The notes beneath the pieces were generated by a model, which saw nothing but the letters and a program-made list of their open reading frames with translations, did no database searches and was not told where the DNA came from. A program made the translations under genes and the position numbers. This document shows positions 16,046-24,667 of a DNA stretch of 64,000 nt, in pieces. The stretch's first letter is position 1. Every line of letters starts with the position of its first letter. The stretch is taken from assembly GCA_002298785.1 (NCBI GenBank), contig DBMR01000069.1:62001-126000 (forward strand), in the 5' to 3' direction. Source of the stretch: Verrucomicrobia subdivision 3 bacterium UBA693. GTDB taxonomy: Bacteria; Verrucomicrobiota; Verrucomicrobiia; Limisphaerales; UBA8199.

Positions 16046-16807
16046 TCAGCGTTGTGACGGTGCGGTCAGCTTTTTGAGCGGCTCATTCAACTTGGTGTTC
16101 AGGGTCTTGATCCTGGCGTCCCAATCCGACCAGGCCGGAGCGAGGCCGGGCGCCGTCAGTTTTTGCCGGGCGGCGGGCAGCAGGCCCATTAGTGTACTGA
16201 GTTGTTTTCGTGCGGCTTCGTACTCTCCCCAGTGGTAATAGGTTTCCACCAGGTTAAGCCGGTTCTCGGGATAATCCGGTTCGAGGAGCGCCGCGCGCTG
16301 CAGGTGATGCCGGGCCTTGGTGCGGCTGCCCACGCTGCCGATGGCCGGTGCGTCCCGATAGAGGAGGCCGAGATTGCGCTCGGGACCGGCATAATCAAAG
16401 TGATCGTCCAGTGCCAGCGCGCGTGAGAATTCGACCACCATTTGATCCACCAGTTTAAGGGCGCCGAGGGATTTGGTGCGCGCCAATTGTCCCAGATTCA
16501 TCCCCAGGTAGTAATGGGCGGCGGCGGAATCGTCGTTCAGCCGGATGGCTGATTTAGCTGCTTCGATCCCGCGGTTGGCCAGGGCGGCCCGCTCGGCATT
16601 GTTGGTCGAGAATTCCCCGGCATCAAAGCAAGTCTGGGCCAGGCGCCAGGCGGCTTCGAGGGAGTCGGGAGCTGACTGGGAGCGGGAAGACGCGGCGGCC
16701 AGCTCGGTCTGCGCGTGCGCGGCATACTGCCGGGTGTTATCGTCGCCAAATGATGAGATGGCGCCAAACAAGCCCAGCAGCATTAGCCATCTCTGTAAGT
16801 TATTCAT
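16046..16807 (-). CDS. Secreted TPR-like protein
   Basis: The 253-residue protein starts at an ATG at 16807 (MNNLQRWLMLLGLFGAIS, a signal peptide); an in-frame ATG at 16882 would put 25 non-hydrophobic residues in front of it. The mature part is helical and shows tetratricopeptide-like repeats, for example AAHYYLGMNLGQLA near residue 97 and YPENRLNLVETYYHWGEYEAARKQL near 180-205. Between them, LDDHFDYAGPERNLGLLYRDAP resembles proteins related to the TRAP transporter TatT component, but this link is weak. It is transcribed towards ispE and divergently from the lipoprotein-hpnH-hpnJ genes. The partners it scaffolds are unknown. Confidence 0.75.
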   Translation of the reverse strand: MNNLQRWLMLLGLFGAISSFGDDNTRQYAAHAQTELAAASSRSQSAPDSLEAAWRLAQTCFDAGEFSTNNAERAALANRGIEAAKSAIRLNDDSAAAHYYLGMNLGQLARTKSLGALKLVDQMVVEFSRALALDDHFDYAGPERNLGLLYRDAPAIGSVGSRTKARHHLQRAALLEPDYPENRLNLVETYYHWGEYEAARKQLSTLMGLLPAARQKLTAPGLAPAWSDWDARIKTLNTKLNEPLKKLTAPSQR

Positions 16808-16913
16808 GTTCAAATACAAAATCCCGTTACGGACAAAAACTGTTTCGCAACGCCCGGGGCTGGTGAAAAATACCAGTTGCATTACCCCTATATCAATTTA
16901 TAATGCTCCAGCA

Positions 16914-17123
16914 GTGACATCAAATTGGAAAAAAGCCGGTCTGTGCATTCTGCCGCTTTTCCTGGTCATCTTGACCGGGTGCAGCGGTGTCAATGTAACC
17001 AAGAGTGTGTCACCAGCTACTTTTCTCCTGCCTGGGATCATGAAATGTGATCCACCTAAGCCGGTTCTTCCGGACCAAACCCTGCCTCAAACCGAGGCTG
17101 GCGGCAATTTGGTTCAATCCTGA
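16914..17123 (+). CDS. Small lipoprotein ahead of hpnH
   Basis: A GTG at 16914 opens a 69-residue frame with a lysine pair, a hydrophobic run (LCILPLFLVILTGC) and a lipobox LTGC at about residues 21-24, so the product is a predicted lipoprotein. The mature part has about 46 residues and contains SVSPATFLLPGIMKCDPP and a Gly/Gln-rich end. The same frame is open much further upstream, where it runs antisense to the TPR gene, but only the part from 16914 looks like a gene. The stop lies seven bases before the hpnH start, so the genes are almost certainly co-transcribed. I do not recognise the family. Ribosome-binding sequence is weak and the start codon is uncertain. Confidence 0.55.
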   Translation: MTSNWKKAGLCILPLFLVILTGCSGVNVTKSVSPATFLLPGIMKCDPPKPVLPDQTLPQTEAGGNLVQS

Positions 17124-17129
17124 TCGCCT

Positions 17130-18530
17130 ATGCGGTTTCCATTGGCCCTGACGGTTAAAATTGCCCGTCATATCGTAAAGCATAAACTGCGCCGTACTCC
17201 AAGATTTGCGCTAGTTTTACAGCTCGAACCCCTCCATACCTGCAACCTGACCTGCACCGGTTGTGGCCGCATCCGCGAGTATTCCACCAGTCTCAAGGAC
17301 ATGATGAGCCTTGAGGATTGTTTGGGTTCAGCCCAGGAATGCGACGCCCCGATGGTTTCCATTTGCGGCGGCGAACCGTTGATTTACCCGAAGATTGAGG
17401 AGTTGACCGCTGGCCTGCTGGCCCAGCGCCGCATCGTCTACATTTGCACCAATGGCGTGTTCATGCGCAAGAAGATGCGGGATTACCTCGCCGCCATTTA
17501 TACTCCCAGCCAGGAAGCGACTCTGAGCCGGTTGCTGAGCGAAAAGCTGATCACGGATAAGGAAGCTGAGACCATCCGCCAGGGCAAGAGCGAGGGGCGG
17601 CCCGTGATTCGGCCCACGAAATGGATGTATTGGAACGTGCACGTGGACGGTCTCGAATACACCCATGACCTGATTGTGGAACGAGAGGGCGTGTTCAAGG
17701 AATGCGTCGAAGCCATCAAAATGGCGAAAATCCTCGGCTACCAGGTGGCGACCAATACCACTGTCTATCGCGAGACCGACGTCAAGGAAATCGAGCAGAT
17801 GTTCCAGTTCTTCTCCTCGATGAACGTGGACGGCCATACCATTTCGCCCGGTTACGACTACGACGCCGCGAAGAAGGACATGGTGAAGCGCCTGGGGAGA
17901 AAGCCGGAAGACTTTTTCCTGACCCGCGCGATGACGCGCGAGAAATTCGCGCGCATCCAGGAGTGGGGCGAGAAGTTCACGATTTTTGGCACGCCGGTTT
18001 ACCAGGAATTTTTGGCGGGCAAACGCGATTTGACCTGCACCGCCTGGGCGATTCCCACGCGCAATATACGCGGCTGGAAAGCGCCGTGTTATCTCATCAC
18101 CGACGGACACTATCCCCGCTATCAGGAGATGCTGGACCAGGTGAATTGGAACAAATACGGGGTGGTGGACGGGGTGGCGCGCGATTCCCGCTGCGAGAAT
18201 TGCATGGTGCATTGCGGCTACGATCCGAGCGGCGCGCTGGGCACCAACTATAAGGCCGGCGATAATTGGAAGAATTTCCGCTACAACTTCTGGCCGCGGC
18301 CCGCGCCGTCCGTTGAGGGAGCGAAAGTCGTTGCCTTCAATGGTGCGAGCGTTGGTAAAGGCCACCTGGCGGAGGCCAAAGCGGCGGTCAACAACGGGCT
18401 CAAGGGAGCAAAATCGGCCTTCCAGAATAACGGCCACGACGAACCCGCAAATGGCAATGGCGGCGGCTGTGGCAGCGGGGACACTTCGCAGCGGGACGAT
18501 TTGCTGGCGAAAATTCGAAACGGCAAATGA
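17130..18530 (+). CDS. hpnH: Adenosyl-hopene transferase, radical SAM
   Basis: HpnH joins the 5'-deoxyadenosyl group to diploptene, giving adenosylhopane, the first step of C35 hopanoid side-chain synthesis. The 466-residue protein has the radical SAM cluster motif C38-NLT-C42-TG-C45, the SAM-binding ICGGEPL near residue 80, and the C-terminal DUF3463-type region with CENCMVHCGYDPSGALGTNYKAGD split around residues 352-375. Compared with the usual 330-380 residues it has two extras: an insertion near 124-163 before the conserved HVDG strand, and a tail of roughly 60 residues rich in Ala, Gly and Asn ending in GGGCGSGD and a short basic helix. hpnJ follows about 80 bases downstream, which supports the assignment. 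No squalene-hopene cyclase lies in the window. Confidence 0.88.
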   Translation: MRFPLALTVKIARHIVKHKLRRTPRFALVLQLEPLHTCNLTCTGCGRIREYSTSLKDMMSLEDCLGSAQECDAPMVSICGGEPLIYPKIEELTAGLLAQRRIVYICTNGVFMRKKMRDYLAAIYTPSQEATLSRLLSEKLITDKEAETIRQGKSEGRPVIRPTKWMYWNVHVDGLEYTHDLIVEREGVFKECVEAIKMAKILGYQVATNTTVYRETDVKEIEQMFQFFSSMNVDGHTISPGYDYDAAKKDMVKRLGRKPEDFFLTRAMTREKFARIQEWGEKFTIFGTPVYQEFLAGKRDLTCTAWAIPTRNIRGWKAPCYLITDGHYPRYQEMLDQVNWNKYGVVDGVARDSRCENCMVHCGYDPSGALGTNYKAGDNWKNFRYNFWPRPAPSVEGAKVVAFNGASVGKGHLAEAKAAVNNGLKGAKSAFQNNGHDEPANGNGGGCGSGDTSQRDDLLAKIRNGK

Positions 18531-18610
18531 TACCGGCCCGGGTCGCCGTGGGTGGTGTCCGCGCCTGCAGCCAGGAGGCCTCAATTTTTTAACCAGACCA
18601 GCACTGAATT

Positions 18611-20056
18611 GTGAGCAAAACCCTGTTTCTTTCTCCACCTTCGTTTGACGGCTTTGATGGCGGTGCCGGTTCGCGGTATCAGGCGAGGCGCGAAGTCACC
18701 AGCTTCTGGTACCCCACGTGGCTGGCGCAACCGGCCGCCTTAGTGCCAGGTGCGACCTTGCTGGATTGCCCGCCGCACAATATCGACATCAAGGAATGCC
18801 TGGAGCGCGCCAAGGGCTATGATCATGTGATCATCCATACCAGCACTCCGTCGCTCAAGAACGACTGCAAGGTGGCCGATGCCATCAAGAAGAACCGGCC
18901 CGAGACCACCATCGGCTTCGTCGGGGCTCACGCCGCGGTGCTGCCCACCGAAACCCTGAAGGCCTCGCCGGCCATCGATTGGGTGGGGCGCAAGGAATTT
19001 GACTTCACCTGCAAAGAAGTCGCTGAAGGCCGCCCGCTCGCCACGATCAACGGCCTGTCCTATCGGGATGCCTATGGCAAGATCAAGCACAATCCGGAGC
19101 GCGAGATGATCCAGAACATGGATTCGCTGCCCTGGGTGGCGGATGTCTACAAGCGCGATCTCCAGATCGAAAAGTATTTCATCGGCTACCTGTTGCACCC
19201 TTACGTCAGCCTGTACACCGGGCGTGGCTGTCCCGCCCAATGCACGTTCTGCCTGTGGCCGCAGACCATTGGCGGTCACAAATACCGCGTGCGTTCTCCG
19301 CAGAATGTTGCGGACGAGATGGCTTACATGAAGAAGCTCTTTCCGCAGGTGAAGGAGTTCTTCTTCGATGACGACACCTTTACCGCAAATCTGCCGCGCG
19401 CTCGCGAGATCGCCAAGAAACTGGCGCCGCTCGGGCTCACCTGGAGCTGCAACAGCCGCGCGAACCTCGATTACGATACCATCAAGTCCTTCAAGGACTC
19501 CGGTCTTCGGCTCTTCCTGGTCGGTTACGAAAGCGGCAACGACGACATCCTGACGCGCATCAAAAAAGGCGTCACGATGGACGAGATGCGCCGGTTCACG
19601 ACCTCGTGCCATAAGGCCGGCGTGGTGATCCACGGCACCTTTATTCTGGGCTTGCCGGTGGAGACCCCGCAGTCCATCGAAAACACCATCCGTTTCGCCC
19701 AGGAACTGGATGTGTTCAGCCTGCAGGTTTCGCTCGCGGCGCCGTATCCGGGCACCGAGTTGTACGAGATGGCTCGCCAGAACGGGTGGTTCACCAAGAA
19801 AGACAAGACCGACCTGGTCGAACTCGACGGCTTCCAGCAGAGCGCGCTGGAATATCCGGGCTTGAGCAAAGACGAGATCTTTGAGGCGGTGGATCGATTT
19901 TATCGGGCCTATTATCTCCGGCCCAAGCCCATTCTGCGCATCATCAAGACGATGCTGGAGGACAAGGATGTGCTCGTGCGTCGGTGCCGGGAAGGTTATG
20001 AATTTTTCCGCAGCCTACGCCAGCGTAAGGAAGACCTGGCGGCGCTGCGCGGGTAA
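18611..20056 (+). CDS. hpnJ: Hopanoid-associated B12-binding radical SAM protein HpnJ
   Basis: HpnJ is reported to contract the glucosamine ring during formation of the cyclitol ether head group of bacteriohopanetetrol. The 481-residue protein starts at a GTG; its N-terminal third is a B12-binding-like fold (SPPSFDGFDGGAG, VIIHTSTPSLKND, VGAHAAVLP), and the radical SAM core begins with GRGCPAQCTFCLWPQ near residue 203. FFFDDDTFTANL, GYESGNDDIL and GTFILGLPVETPQS are typical of this family. The C-terminal helix-rich part includes FYRAYYLRPKPILRI. It follows hpnH in the same direction. The partner genes hpnI and hpnK are not in the window. Confidence 0.87.
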   Translation: MSKTLFLSPPSFDGFDGGAGSRYQARREVTSFWYPTWLAQPAALVPGATLLDCPPHNIDIKECLERAKGYDHVIIHTSTPSLKNDCKVADAIKKNRPETTIGFVGAHAAVLPTETLKASPAIDWVGRKEFDFTCKEVAEGRPLATINGLSYRDAYGKIKHNPEREMIQNMDSLPWVADVYKRDLQIEKYFIGYLLHPYVSLYTGRGCPAQCTFCLWPQTIGGHKYRVRSPQNVADEMAYMKKLFPQVKEFFFDDDTFTANLPRAREIAKKLAPLGLTWSCNSRANLDYDTIKSFKDSGLRLFLVGYESGNDDILTRIKKGVTMDEMRRFTTSCHKAGVVIHGTFILGLPVETPQSIENTIRFAQELDVFSLQVSLAAPYPGTELYEMARQNGWFTKKDKTDLVELDGFQQSALEYPGLSKDEIFEAVDRFYRAYYLRPKPILRIIKTMLEDKDVLVRRCREGYEFFRSLRQRKEDLAALRG

Positions 20057-20066
20057 GGATCTCCTT

Positions 20067-20150
20067 GGGGTCAGTCCTTGGTATTGACAGTTATTCAAAC
20101 TGATTTGGATAACTGTTTTTGCTAACTTGTCAATACTAGGGACTGACCCC
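20067..20150. repeat. Imperfect 84-bp inverted repeat (REP-like) between convergent genes
   Basis: Two 23-base arms, 20067-20089 and 20128-20150, are inverted copies with two mismatches; both start from GGGGTCAGTCC and end in GTATTGACA. A short inner stem (20088-20094 with 20109-20115) lies in the loop. The right arm includes the last codons and stop of the M50 protease gene. The GGGTCAG/CTGACCC ends together with TTGACA resemble palindromes associated with REP-type Y1 transposases. It may also terminate both convergent genes. Confidence 0.7.
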
Positions 20151-20783
20151 CATCCAACCGGCGATGATGCGCCACGAGGTGTTGGTTACCAGGCTGAGGA
20201 GCCCGCGCACGAACGGGATTTGCAGCACCAGGATGAGTACCAGGAAGCCGTAGCGGGCCAGGTTGTGGTAGGTTTCATAGCTCATTCCGGTCAGCGCGCG
20301 GACGACCTGTGAGCCGTCCAGCGGCGGGATGGGCAGGAGGTTGAAGAAACACAGCACCAGGCTGAGCCGGGCCATGCTCCCGCATAGTTCCACCGCGCTG
20401 GGGGAATCCGCCGCCATCGCGACTCTCGCCAGTCCCAGCAACACTACCGCCAATAACAGGTTCATCCACGGCCCAGCGAGCGTGACCAGGATGTCGTCCA
20501 TGGTTTTGTTGCGCAGGTTCGAGGGATTCACCGGCACCGGTTTCGCCCAGCCTACCAGAAAACGACCAATGCTCGGGGAAAGGAAGATCATCGCCAGTGG
20601 CAAAATCACCGTGCCGACAAGGTCGATGTGAACTAGCGGATTCAGTGAAACCCGGCCTTGGAGGCGAGCGGTGTCGTCGCCGCATCTCCAGGCCATCCAG
20701 GCGTGCCCAAACTCATGGAAGGTGAGCAGCACCACCAGTCCGATGTACATCAACAGCCCATCAATCAGTACTTTTGAATCCAT
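20136..20783 (-). CDS. Site-2 protease family protein (M50)
   Basis: The 215-residue membrane protein is a zinc metalloprotease of the site-2 protease family, which cleaves substrates within the membrane. The zinc motif H23-E24-FG-H27 lies in the first helix (LTFHEFGHAWMAW), and the third ligand is the aspartate in NLLPIPPLDGSQVV near residue 160. GWAKPVPVNPSNLRN is also typical of this small-subfamily form without a PDZ domain. Four or more hydrophobic segments are visible. I chose the ATG at 20783 because the first helix follows; the frame is open further upstream but only overlaps the esterase gene. The last codons lie within the inverted repeat, so the present C-terminus (GVSP) may come from insertion of that element. 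Confidence 0.9.
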   Translation of the reverse strand: MDSKVLIDGLLMYIGLVVLLTFHEFGHAWMAWRCGDDTARLQGRVSLNPLVHIDLVGTVILPLAMIFLSPSIGRFLVGWAKPVPVNPSNLRNKTMDDILVTLAGPWMNLLLAVVLLGLARVAMAADSPSAVELCGSMARLSLVLCFFNLLPIPPLDGSQVVRALTGMSYETYHNLARYGFLVLILVLQIPFVRGLLSLVTNTSWRIIAGWMGVSP

Positions 20784-20823
20784 GCCAAAGTGAAGTGACC
20801 AGCGTTTTTCGAAACTGAAACAA

Positions 20824-21939
20824 TCAGCGTTTTTCGACAAAGAGCAAAGGCGCCAGTTCGGCCAGGTTGCGGCGCCAGAAACGGAAATTGTGACCGCCCG
20901 GTGCCGGGTTCCAGGAGTGCTGGATATTCCGAGAGGACAGCCAATCGACAAACTGCTGGTTGGCTTTGAATAATCCATCCTCCCGACCGCAGGAAATCCA
21001 GAGGAGCCGGAGTTGAGCATTGGCGGTGGAACTCAAGCGTGGGAAGGCCTGGTCGAAATCCGCGCGCAGGCCCCCGGAACTGAAGGCGCCCACCCACTGG
21101 AACCGGTCCAGCGTGTTCAACCCGATCAGCAGGGATTCCGCGCCGCCCATGGACAATCCCGCGATCGCGCGATCCCTGGCGGAATTTGCGGTGCGATAAT
21201 TCCGCTCCACCTGGGGCATGATCTCGCCCAGGAGCACGTCCTTGAACTTGCTCATGTTTTCCTGCCACAACTCGCGCCGGCCGAGGCCGCCCCAGCCGCC
21301 GCGGACCACTTCCATGGTGCCGTAGCCGAGTGGCATGACGATGATCATCGGCCGCGCGGACTTGCGCGCGATCAAGTTGTCCAGGATCACCTGGGCCAAG
21401 CCTACCGCAGTCCACGCCGAGGCGTCGTCGCTGTAACCATGCAGCAGGTAAAGGACCGGGTATTTGCGCCGCGCGCCCGGCTCGTACCCGGGAGGCGTGT
21501 ACACGTAGAAATCGCGTTCTTCCCCGGCGATGGCCGAGCGGTAAAAGTGGTGATGAACCTGGCCGCGAGGAACGTCGTTGATCTCCCAGGGCAGCGAGGC
21601 CGGGCCGGGCACGTGGACCTGGCTGTCGCTGTTCAGCAGGTTGTATTTCATCAGGGGATTGGCCAGATCGATGGTTCGCAAGCCGTCCACCGTGAACGAG
21701 TAGGTATAAATATCCGGTTCGAGCGGTTCGGTGGTAAAGGACCACACTCCCTCGGCATCTTTGACCATGGCGGTTTCCGGCAGGGTTTCGCAGCGCACCT
21801 TCACACTCTGCGCGTTGGGGGCGCGCAACCGAAAAGTCACTTTGCGATCAGGACCGACCTCCGGAGATCCTCCCTTTTGGGCTTGGGCCTCAGCCCGGGT
21901 CATCCCGACCAGGGCCAACAAAATCAATACCAGTCGCAT
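20824..21939 (-). CDS. Secreted esterase with N-terminal E-set domain
   Basis: The 371-residue protein has a signal peptide (residues 1-19), then an Ig-like E-set/CBM48-like domain (VTFRLRAPNAQSVKV, GVWSFTTEPLEPDIYTYSFTVDG) and an alpha/beta hydrolase of the esterase D/enterochelin esterase-like type. Visible catalytic features are the oxyanion loop PVLYLLHGYSDDASAW, the nucleophile serine in AGLSMGGAES near residue 264 and the histidine in GGHNFRFW near 351. Such proteins often remove acyl or feruloyl esters from plant polysaccharides. The start lies 41 bases downstream of the M50 gene's upstream end, and both genes read in the same direction, so co-transcription is possible. Substrate is not known. 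Confidence 0.85.
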   Translation of the reverse strand: MRLVLILLALVGMTRAEAQAQKGGSPEVGPDRKVTFRLRAPNAQSVKVRCETLPETAMVKDAEGVWSFTTEPLEPDIYTYSFTVDGLRTIDLANPLMKYNLLNSDSQVHVPGPASLPWEINDVPRGQVHHHFYRSAIAGEERDFYVYTPPGYEPGARRKYPVLYLLHGYSDDASAWTAVGLAQVILDNLIARKSARPMIIVMPLGYGTMEVVRGGWGGLGRRELWQENMSKFKDVLLGEIMPQVERNYRTANSARDRAIAGLSMGGAESLLIGLNTLDRFQWVGAFSSGGLRADFDQAFPRLSSTANAQLRLLWISCGREDGLFKANQQFVDWLSSRNIQHSWNPAPGGHNFRFWRRNLAELAPLLFVEKR

Positions 21940-21978
21940 GGGGAGGGACCATAGGCCACGGCGGGGAATTGGAAAAGA

Positions 21979-23394
21979 CTAAAAGGCGGGCGGCAATTCG
22001 TGGAGGCAAACAGTTTTGATATTCACGAACTCCCGCAGACCGAGATAGCTGAGCTCGCGTCCGTAACCGGACTGCTTGATGCCGCCAAACGGCAGCCGTG
22101 GATCGGAGGCCACCATTCCATTAACGAAAGCGGCTCCGGCCTGGATTTGGTCAATGAACAATTCCTGTTCGGAGGTGTCATTTGACCACAAGCTGGCGCC
22201 CAGGCCGAAGTCGGAATCGTTCGCCAGGGCGAGTGCCTGACTGAGGTTGTCCACCGGGAAGAGAGCGGCGACCGGGCCAAACAGTTCCTCGCGCGCCGCC
22301 GGGGAGTTTGCCGGGATCTCGTCGAGCACCGTCGGCGGGAAAAAATATCCAGGGCCTGCGAGGCGTTGGCCACCAAGAACCACCCGGGCTCCCATGGCCA
22401 CGGAATCCTGGATCTGCCGTTCCAGGTCCGCGCGCACCGCCGCTGTCGCCAGCGGTCCGATTTCAGTCGCCGGATCGAGCGGGTCTCCCACTTTAAGGCC
22501 GGCCATGCGCGAGGTGAACGCCTGTTGAAATGCCGGGAAGATGGAGCGGTGGGCGAAGAACCGTTTAGCCGCAATGCAGGACTGACCATTGTTGATCGTA
22601 CGGGCGCGGACGGCATTGGCGGTGGCGTGGAGCAAATCAGCGCTGGGCATAATGATGAAGGGATCACTGCCGCCCAATTCCAGCACGGTTTTTTTGATGT
22701 GGCGTCCCGCTTGCGCAGCCACAGCGGCGCCGGCCGCCAGGCTGCCGGTGAGAGTTGCGGCGCGCACCCGGGAGTCGCTGATGACGTCCGCGACCGCGCC
22801 GGCCGGGATGAGCAAGGTTTGAAAAGCACCAGCCGGGAAACCCGCCCGGGTGAATACCCCTTCGATCGCCAGCGCGCACTGGGGCACATTCGAAGCGTGT
22901 TTGAGCAGGGCTACGTTCCCCGCCATGAGCGCCGGTGCCGCGAAGCGGAACACCTGCCAAAAGGGGAAATTCCACGGCATAACGGCCAGGATGGGGCCGA
23001 GCGGCTGGTATCTGATGAAGCTGCGGGCGCCGTCGGTTTCGATGCGTTCATCGCGAAGAAAAGCTTCGCCGTGCTCGGCGTAGTAGCGGCAGGTCAGCGC
23101 GCATTTCCTGATCTCCTGCCGCGCGGCGGTGATTGGTTTCCCCATTTCCAGGGACATTAAACGTCCCAATTCCGGCTCATCGTTTTCCAAAACCTCCGCC
23201 GCACGGTTGAGCCAGGCGGCGCGTTCCTTGATGGGAGTGCGGTGCCAGCGCTCGAAGGTCTCGCGGGATAGCGCCAATTTTGCCTCGAGTTGATCGGGCG
23301 AATCCATGGGTATCTGCCGCAGCAGTTCTTCGGTGGCGGGATTGACGCTGTGCAGCAGGTTGGTGCCGGAAGAGGTTTGGGATGGCGCGCTCAT
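21979..23394 (-). CDS. NAD(P)-dependent succinate-semialdehyde dehydrogenase-like aldehyde dehydrogenase
   Basis: The 471-residue enzyme belongs to the aldehyde dehydrogenase superfamily, closest by eye to bacterial succinate-semialdehyde dehydrogenases (the GabD/Sad type). It has the cofactor-binding MPWNFPFWQV segment near residue 139, the general base Glu239 in VLELGG, and the nucleophile Cys273 in NNGQSCIAAKRFF. EELFGPVAALFPV and LPFGGIKQSGYGREL complete the usual motifs. The ATG at 23394 is preferred because the upstream 50 in-frame residues (to 23544) do not align with the family; an alternative ATG is at 23424. The substrate could be another aliphatic aldehyde. The gene reads towards the esterase gene and may be in the same transcription unit. 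Confidence 0.9.
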   Translation of the reverse strand: MSAPSQTSSGTNLLHSVNPATEELLRQIPMDSPDQLEAKLALSRETFERWHRTPIKERAAWLNRAAEVLENDEPELGRLMSLEMGKPITAARQEIRKCALTCRYYAEHGEAFLRDERIETDGARSFIRYQPLGPILAVMPWNFPFWQVFRFAAPALMAGNVALLKHASNVPQCALAIEGVFTRAGFPAGAFQTLLIPAGAVADVISDSRVRAATLTGSLAAGAAVAAQAGRHIKKTVLELGGSDPFIIMPSADLLHATANAVRARTINNGQSCIAAKRFFAHRSIFPAFQQAFTSRMAGLKVGDPLDPATEIGPLATAAVRADLERQIQDSVAMGARVVLGGQRLAGPGYFFPPTVLDEIPANSPAAREELFGPVAALFPVDNLSQALALANDSDFGLGASLWSNDTSEQELFIDQIQAGAAFVNGMVASDPRLPFGGIKQSGYGRELSYLGLREFVNIKTVCLHELPPAF

Positions 23395-23604
23395 ATCCGC
23401 AGAGCAGTGTAATCGCCCGTCCATGAAATTCAACCTCGCCGGGTTTGCCGTGGTCGTAGTGCGATGGTTTCGAGAGCTGATTCCCGCTGGTTCGCAAAGC
23501 GCCGCTGTGGTATGATGTTTTGAAACAAGCCCGGCCCCCGGCACGCAATGACGCGTGCGCTAAATCATTGGGGCATTCGGCAAAGCAGGTAAGTACCAAA
23601 TATT

Positions 23605-23889
23605 ATGAAAATCGCAAAACGATCCTGGGTAGGTTTGATTTGTGGAGCGGCAATCCTGGCCGCGAGTTCGGTATATGGCATCGATGCCAAGACGTATCAA
23701 GTCACTGGTCCGGTGCTCGAAGTTACCGCGACCACCATTGTGGTTCAAAAGGGGAACGATAAGTGGGAAGTCGCTCGCGACGGCAAAACCAAAATTACCG
23801 GTGAAGTGAAAGTCGGAGCCAAGGTGACGATTTACTACCAGATGGTGGCGACGGAAGTTGAGGTCAAGGAGACCAAGGCCAAGAAATAA
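23605..23889 (+). CDS. Small secreted protein of unknown function
   Basis: The 94-residue product has a clear signal peptide (about residues 1-25, ending SSVYG) and a short mature domain predicted to be beta-rich: YQVTGPVLEVTATTIVVQKG and EVKVGAKVTIYYQMVATEVEV. It ends with a lysine-rich tail. The pattern of a small beta-barrel (OB-like) repeated strand is common in small exported verrucomicrobial proteins. It stands alone between divergent and convergent neighbours, and no function can be assigned. Confidence 0.7.
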   Translation: MKIAKRSWVGLICGAAILAASSVYGIDAKTYQVTGPVLEVTATTIVVQKGNDKWEVARDGKTKITGEVKVGAKVTIYYQMVATEVEVKETKAKK

Positions 23890-23947
23890 GCGCCGGCGCG
23901 AAGGTTATTCGGCGGCGGCGCTGCGGGAGTGGTGATGTTGTCGGGGA

Positions 23948-24667
23948 TTATAGGCGTTTGAATTTCAGGTTGCGGAATTCAATTCGGTAACCTTCGCCTT
24001 CAAGCCCGAGGCGGCCCTGCGGCGCGCCGCATTCGTTAAACTGGCAGGTCACCGCACCGTTCACCCAAAGGGTGAGTGATTTTCCGCGGGCGGTGACTTC
24101 GAAGGTGTTCCATTCCCCGGCGGGTTTCACGCGCATATCCTTCACGTCTTTCGCCAGGTGGAAGGACTTCTTTTTGCCTTCCGCGTCGAGGGTGGCGCCA
24201 AACAGGAAGCCGTCCTTGGCATCACCGAATTGGGCCTGGTGCCAGACATCGCCATCTTTGGAATTTCGGACATAGGCCCCGCTGTTGTAACCGGACTTGC
24301 CTTCCACGCGGGTGTAACGGAATTCGAAGTGGAAAATGATGTCCCCAAGCTCCTGGTCCAGCAGGAGCATGTCGTGTCCCCCGTCGCCATCACAGACCAG
24401 GATTTTGCCGGTCGAATCCACATGCCACTGCTCGCGGCCGAGGTTGCCTTTAGGCGGCACGGGCACGCGGTACCATCCCTTCAGGTCCGCTGGCGGCATG
24501 ATGTCCGTCCAGCCATCAGGCTGGGATTCGAGGGCGCTTGGGGTCGGGGTCGATTGATCGGCAGCGGCGACGTTCGCAGGGGCAAGACTCGCCAGCAGCA
24601 ACGCTGCGCCGAAGATGGACAAGGAGAGTTTGGCGACGCGCATCGCCGATTTGAGGTTTAAGATCAT
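23948..24667 (-). CDS. DUF1080 (LamG-like) secreted protein
   Basis: The 239-residue protein begins at an ATG at 24667 with a signal peptide (ending VAAA near residue 36). The rest is the DUF1080/3-keto-disaccharide hydrolase-like domain, a concanavalin-type fold: ADLKGWYRVP, QWHVDSTGKILVCDG, LGDIIFHFEFRY, YNSGAYVRNS, GEWNTFEVTARGKSLTLWVNG and the end YRIEFRNLKFKRL. The family is greatly expanded in Planctomycetes and Verrucomicrobia and includes enzymes cleaving oxidised sugars. The gene is divergent from the FG-GAP protein gene, with 192 bases between the starts. Enzymatic activity is not proven by the sequence. Confidence 0.87.
   Translation of the reverse strand: MILNLKSAMRVAKLSLSIFGAALLLASLAPANVAAADQSTPTPSALESQPDGWTDIMPPADLKGWYRVPVPPKGNLGREQWHVDSTGKILVCDGDGGHDMLLLDQELGDIIFHFEFRYTRVEGKSGYNSGAYVRNSKDGDVWHQAQFGDAKDGFLFGATLDAEGKKKSFHLAKDVKDMRVKPAGEWNTFEVTARGKSLTLWVNGAVTCQFNECGAPQGRLGLEGEGYRIEFRNLKFKRL

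Noticed and set aside
17328..18638. A 436-codon minus-strand frame opposite hpnH
   Set aside because: hpnH has intact radical SAM motifs on the plus strand; the opposite frame looks like a shadow.
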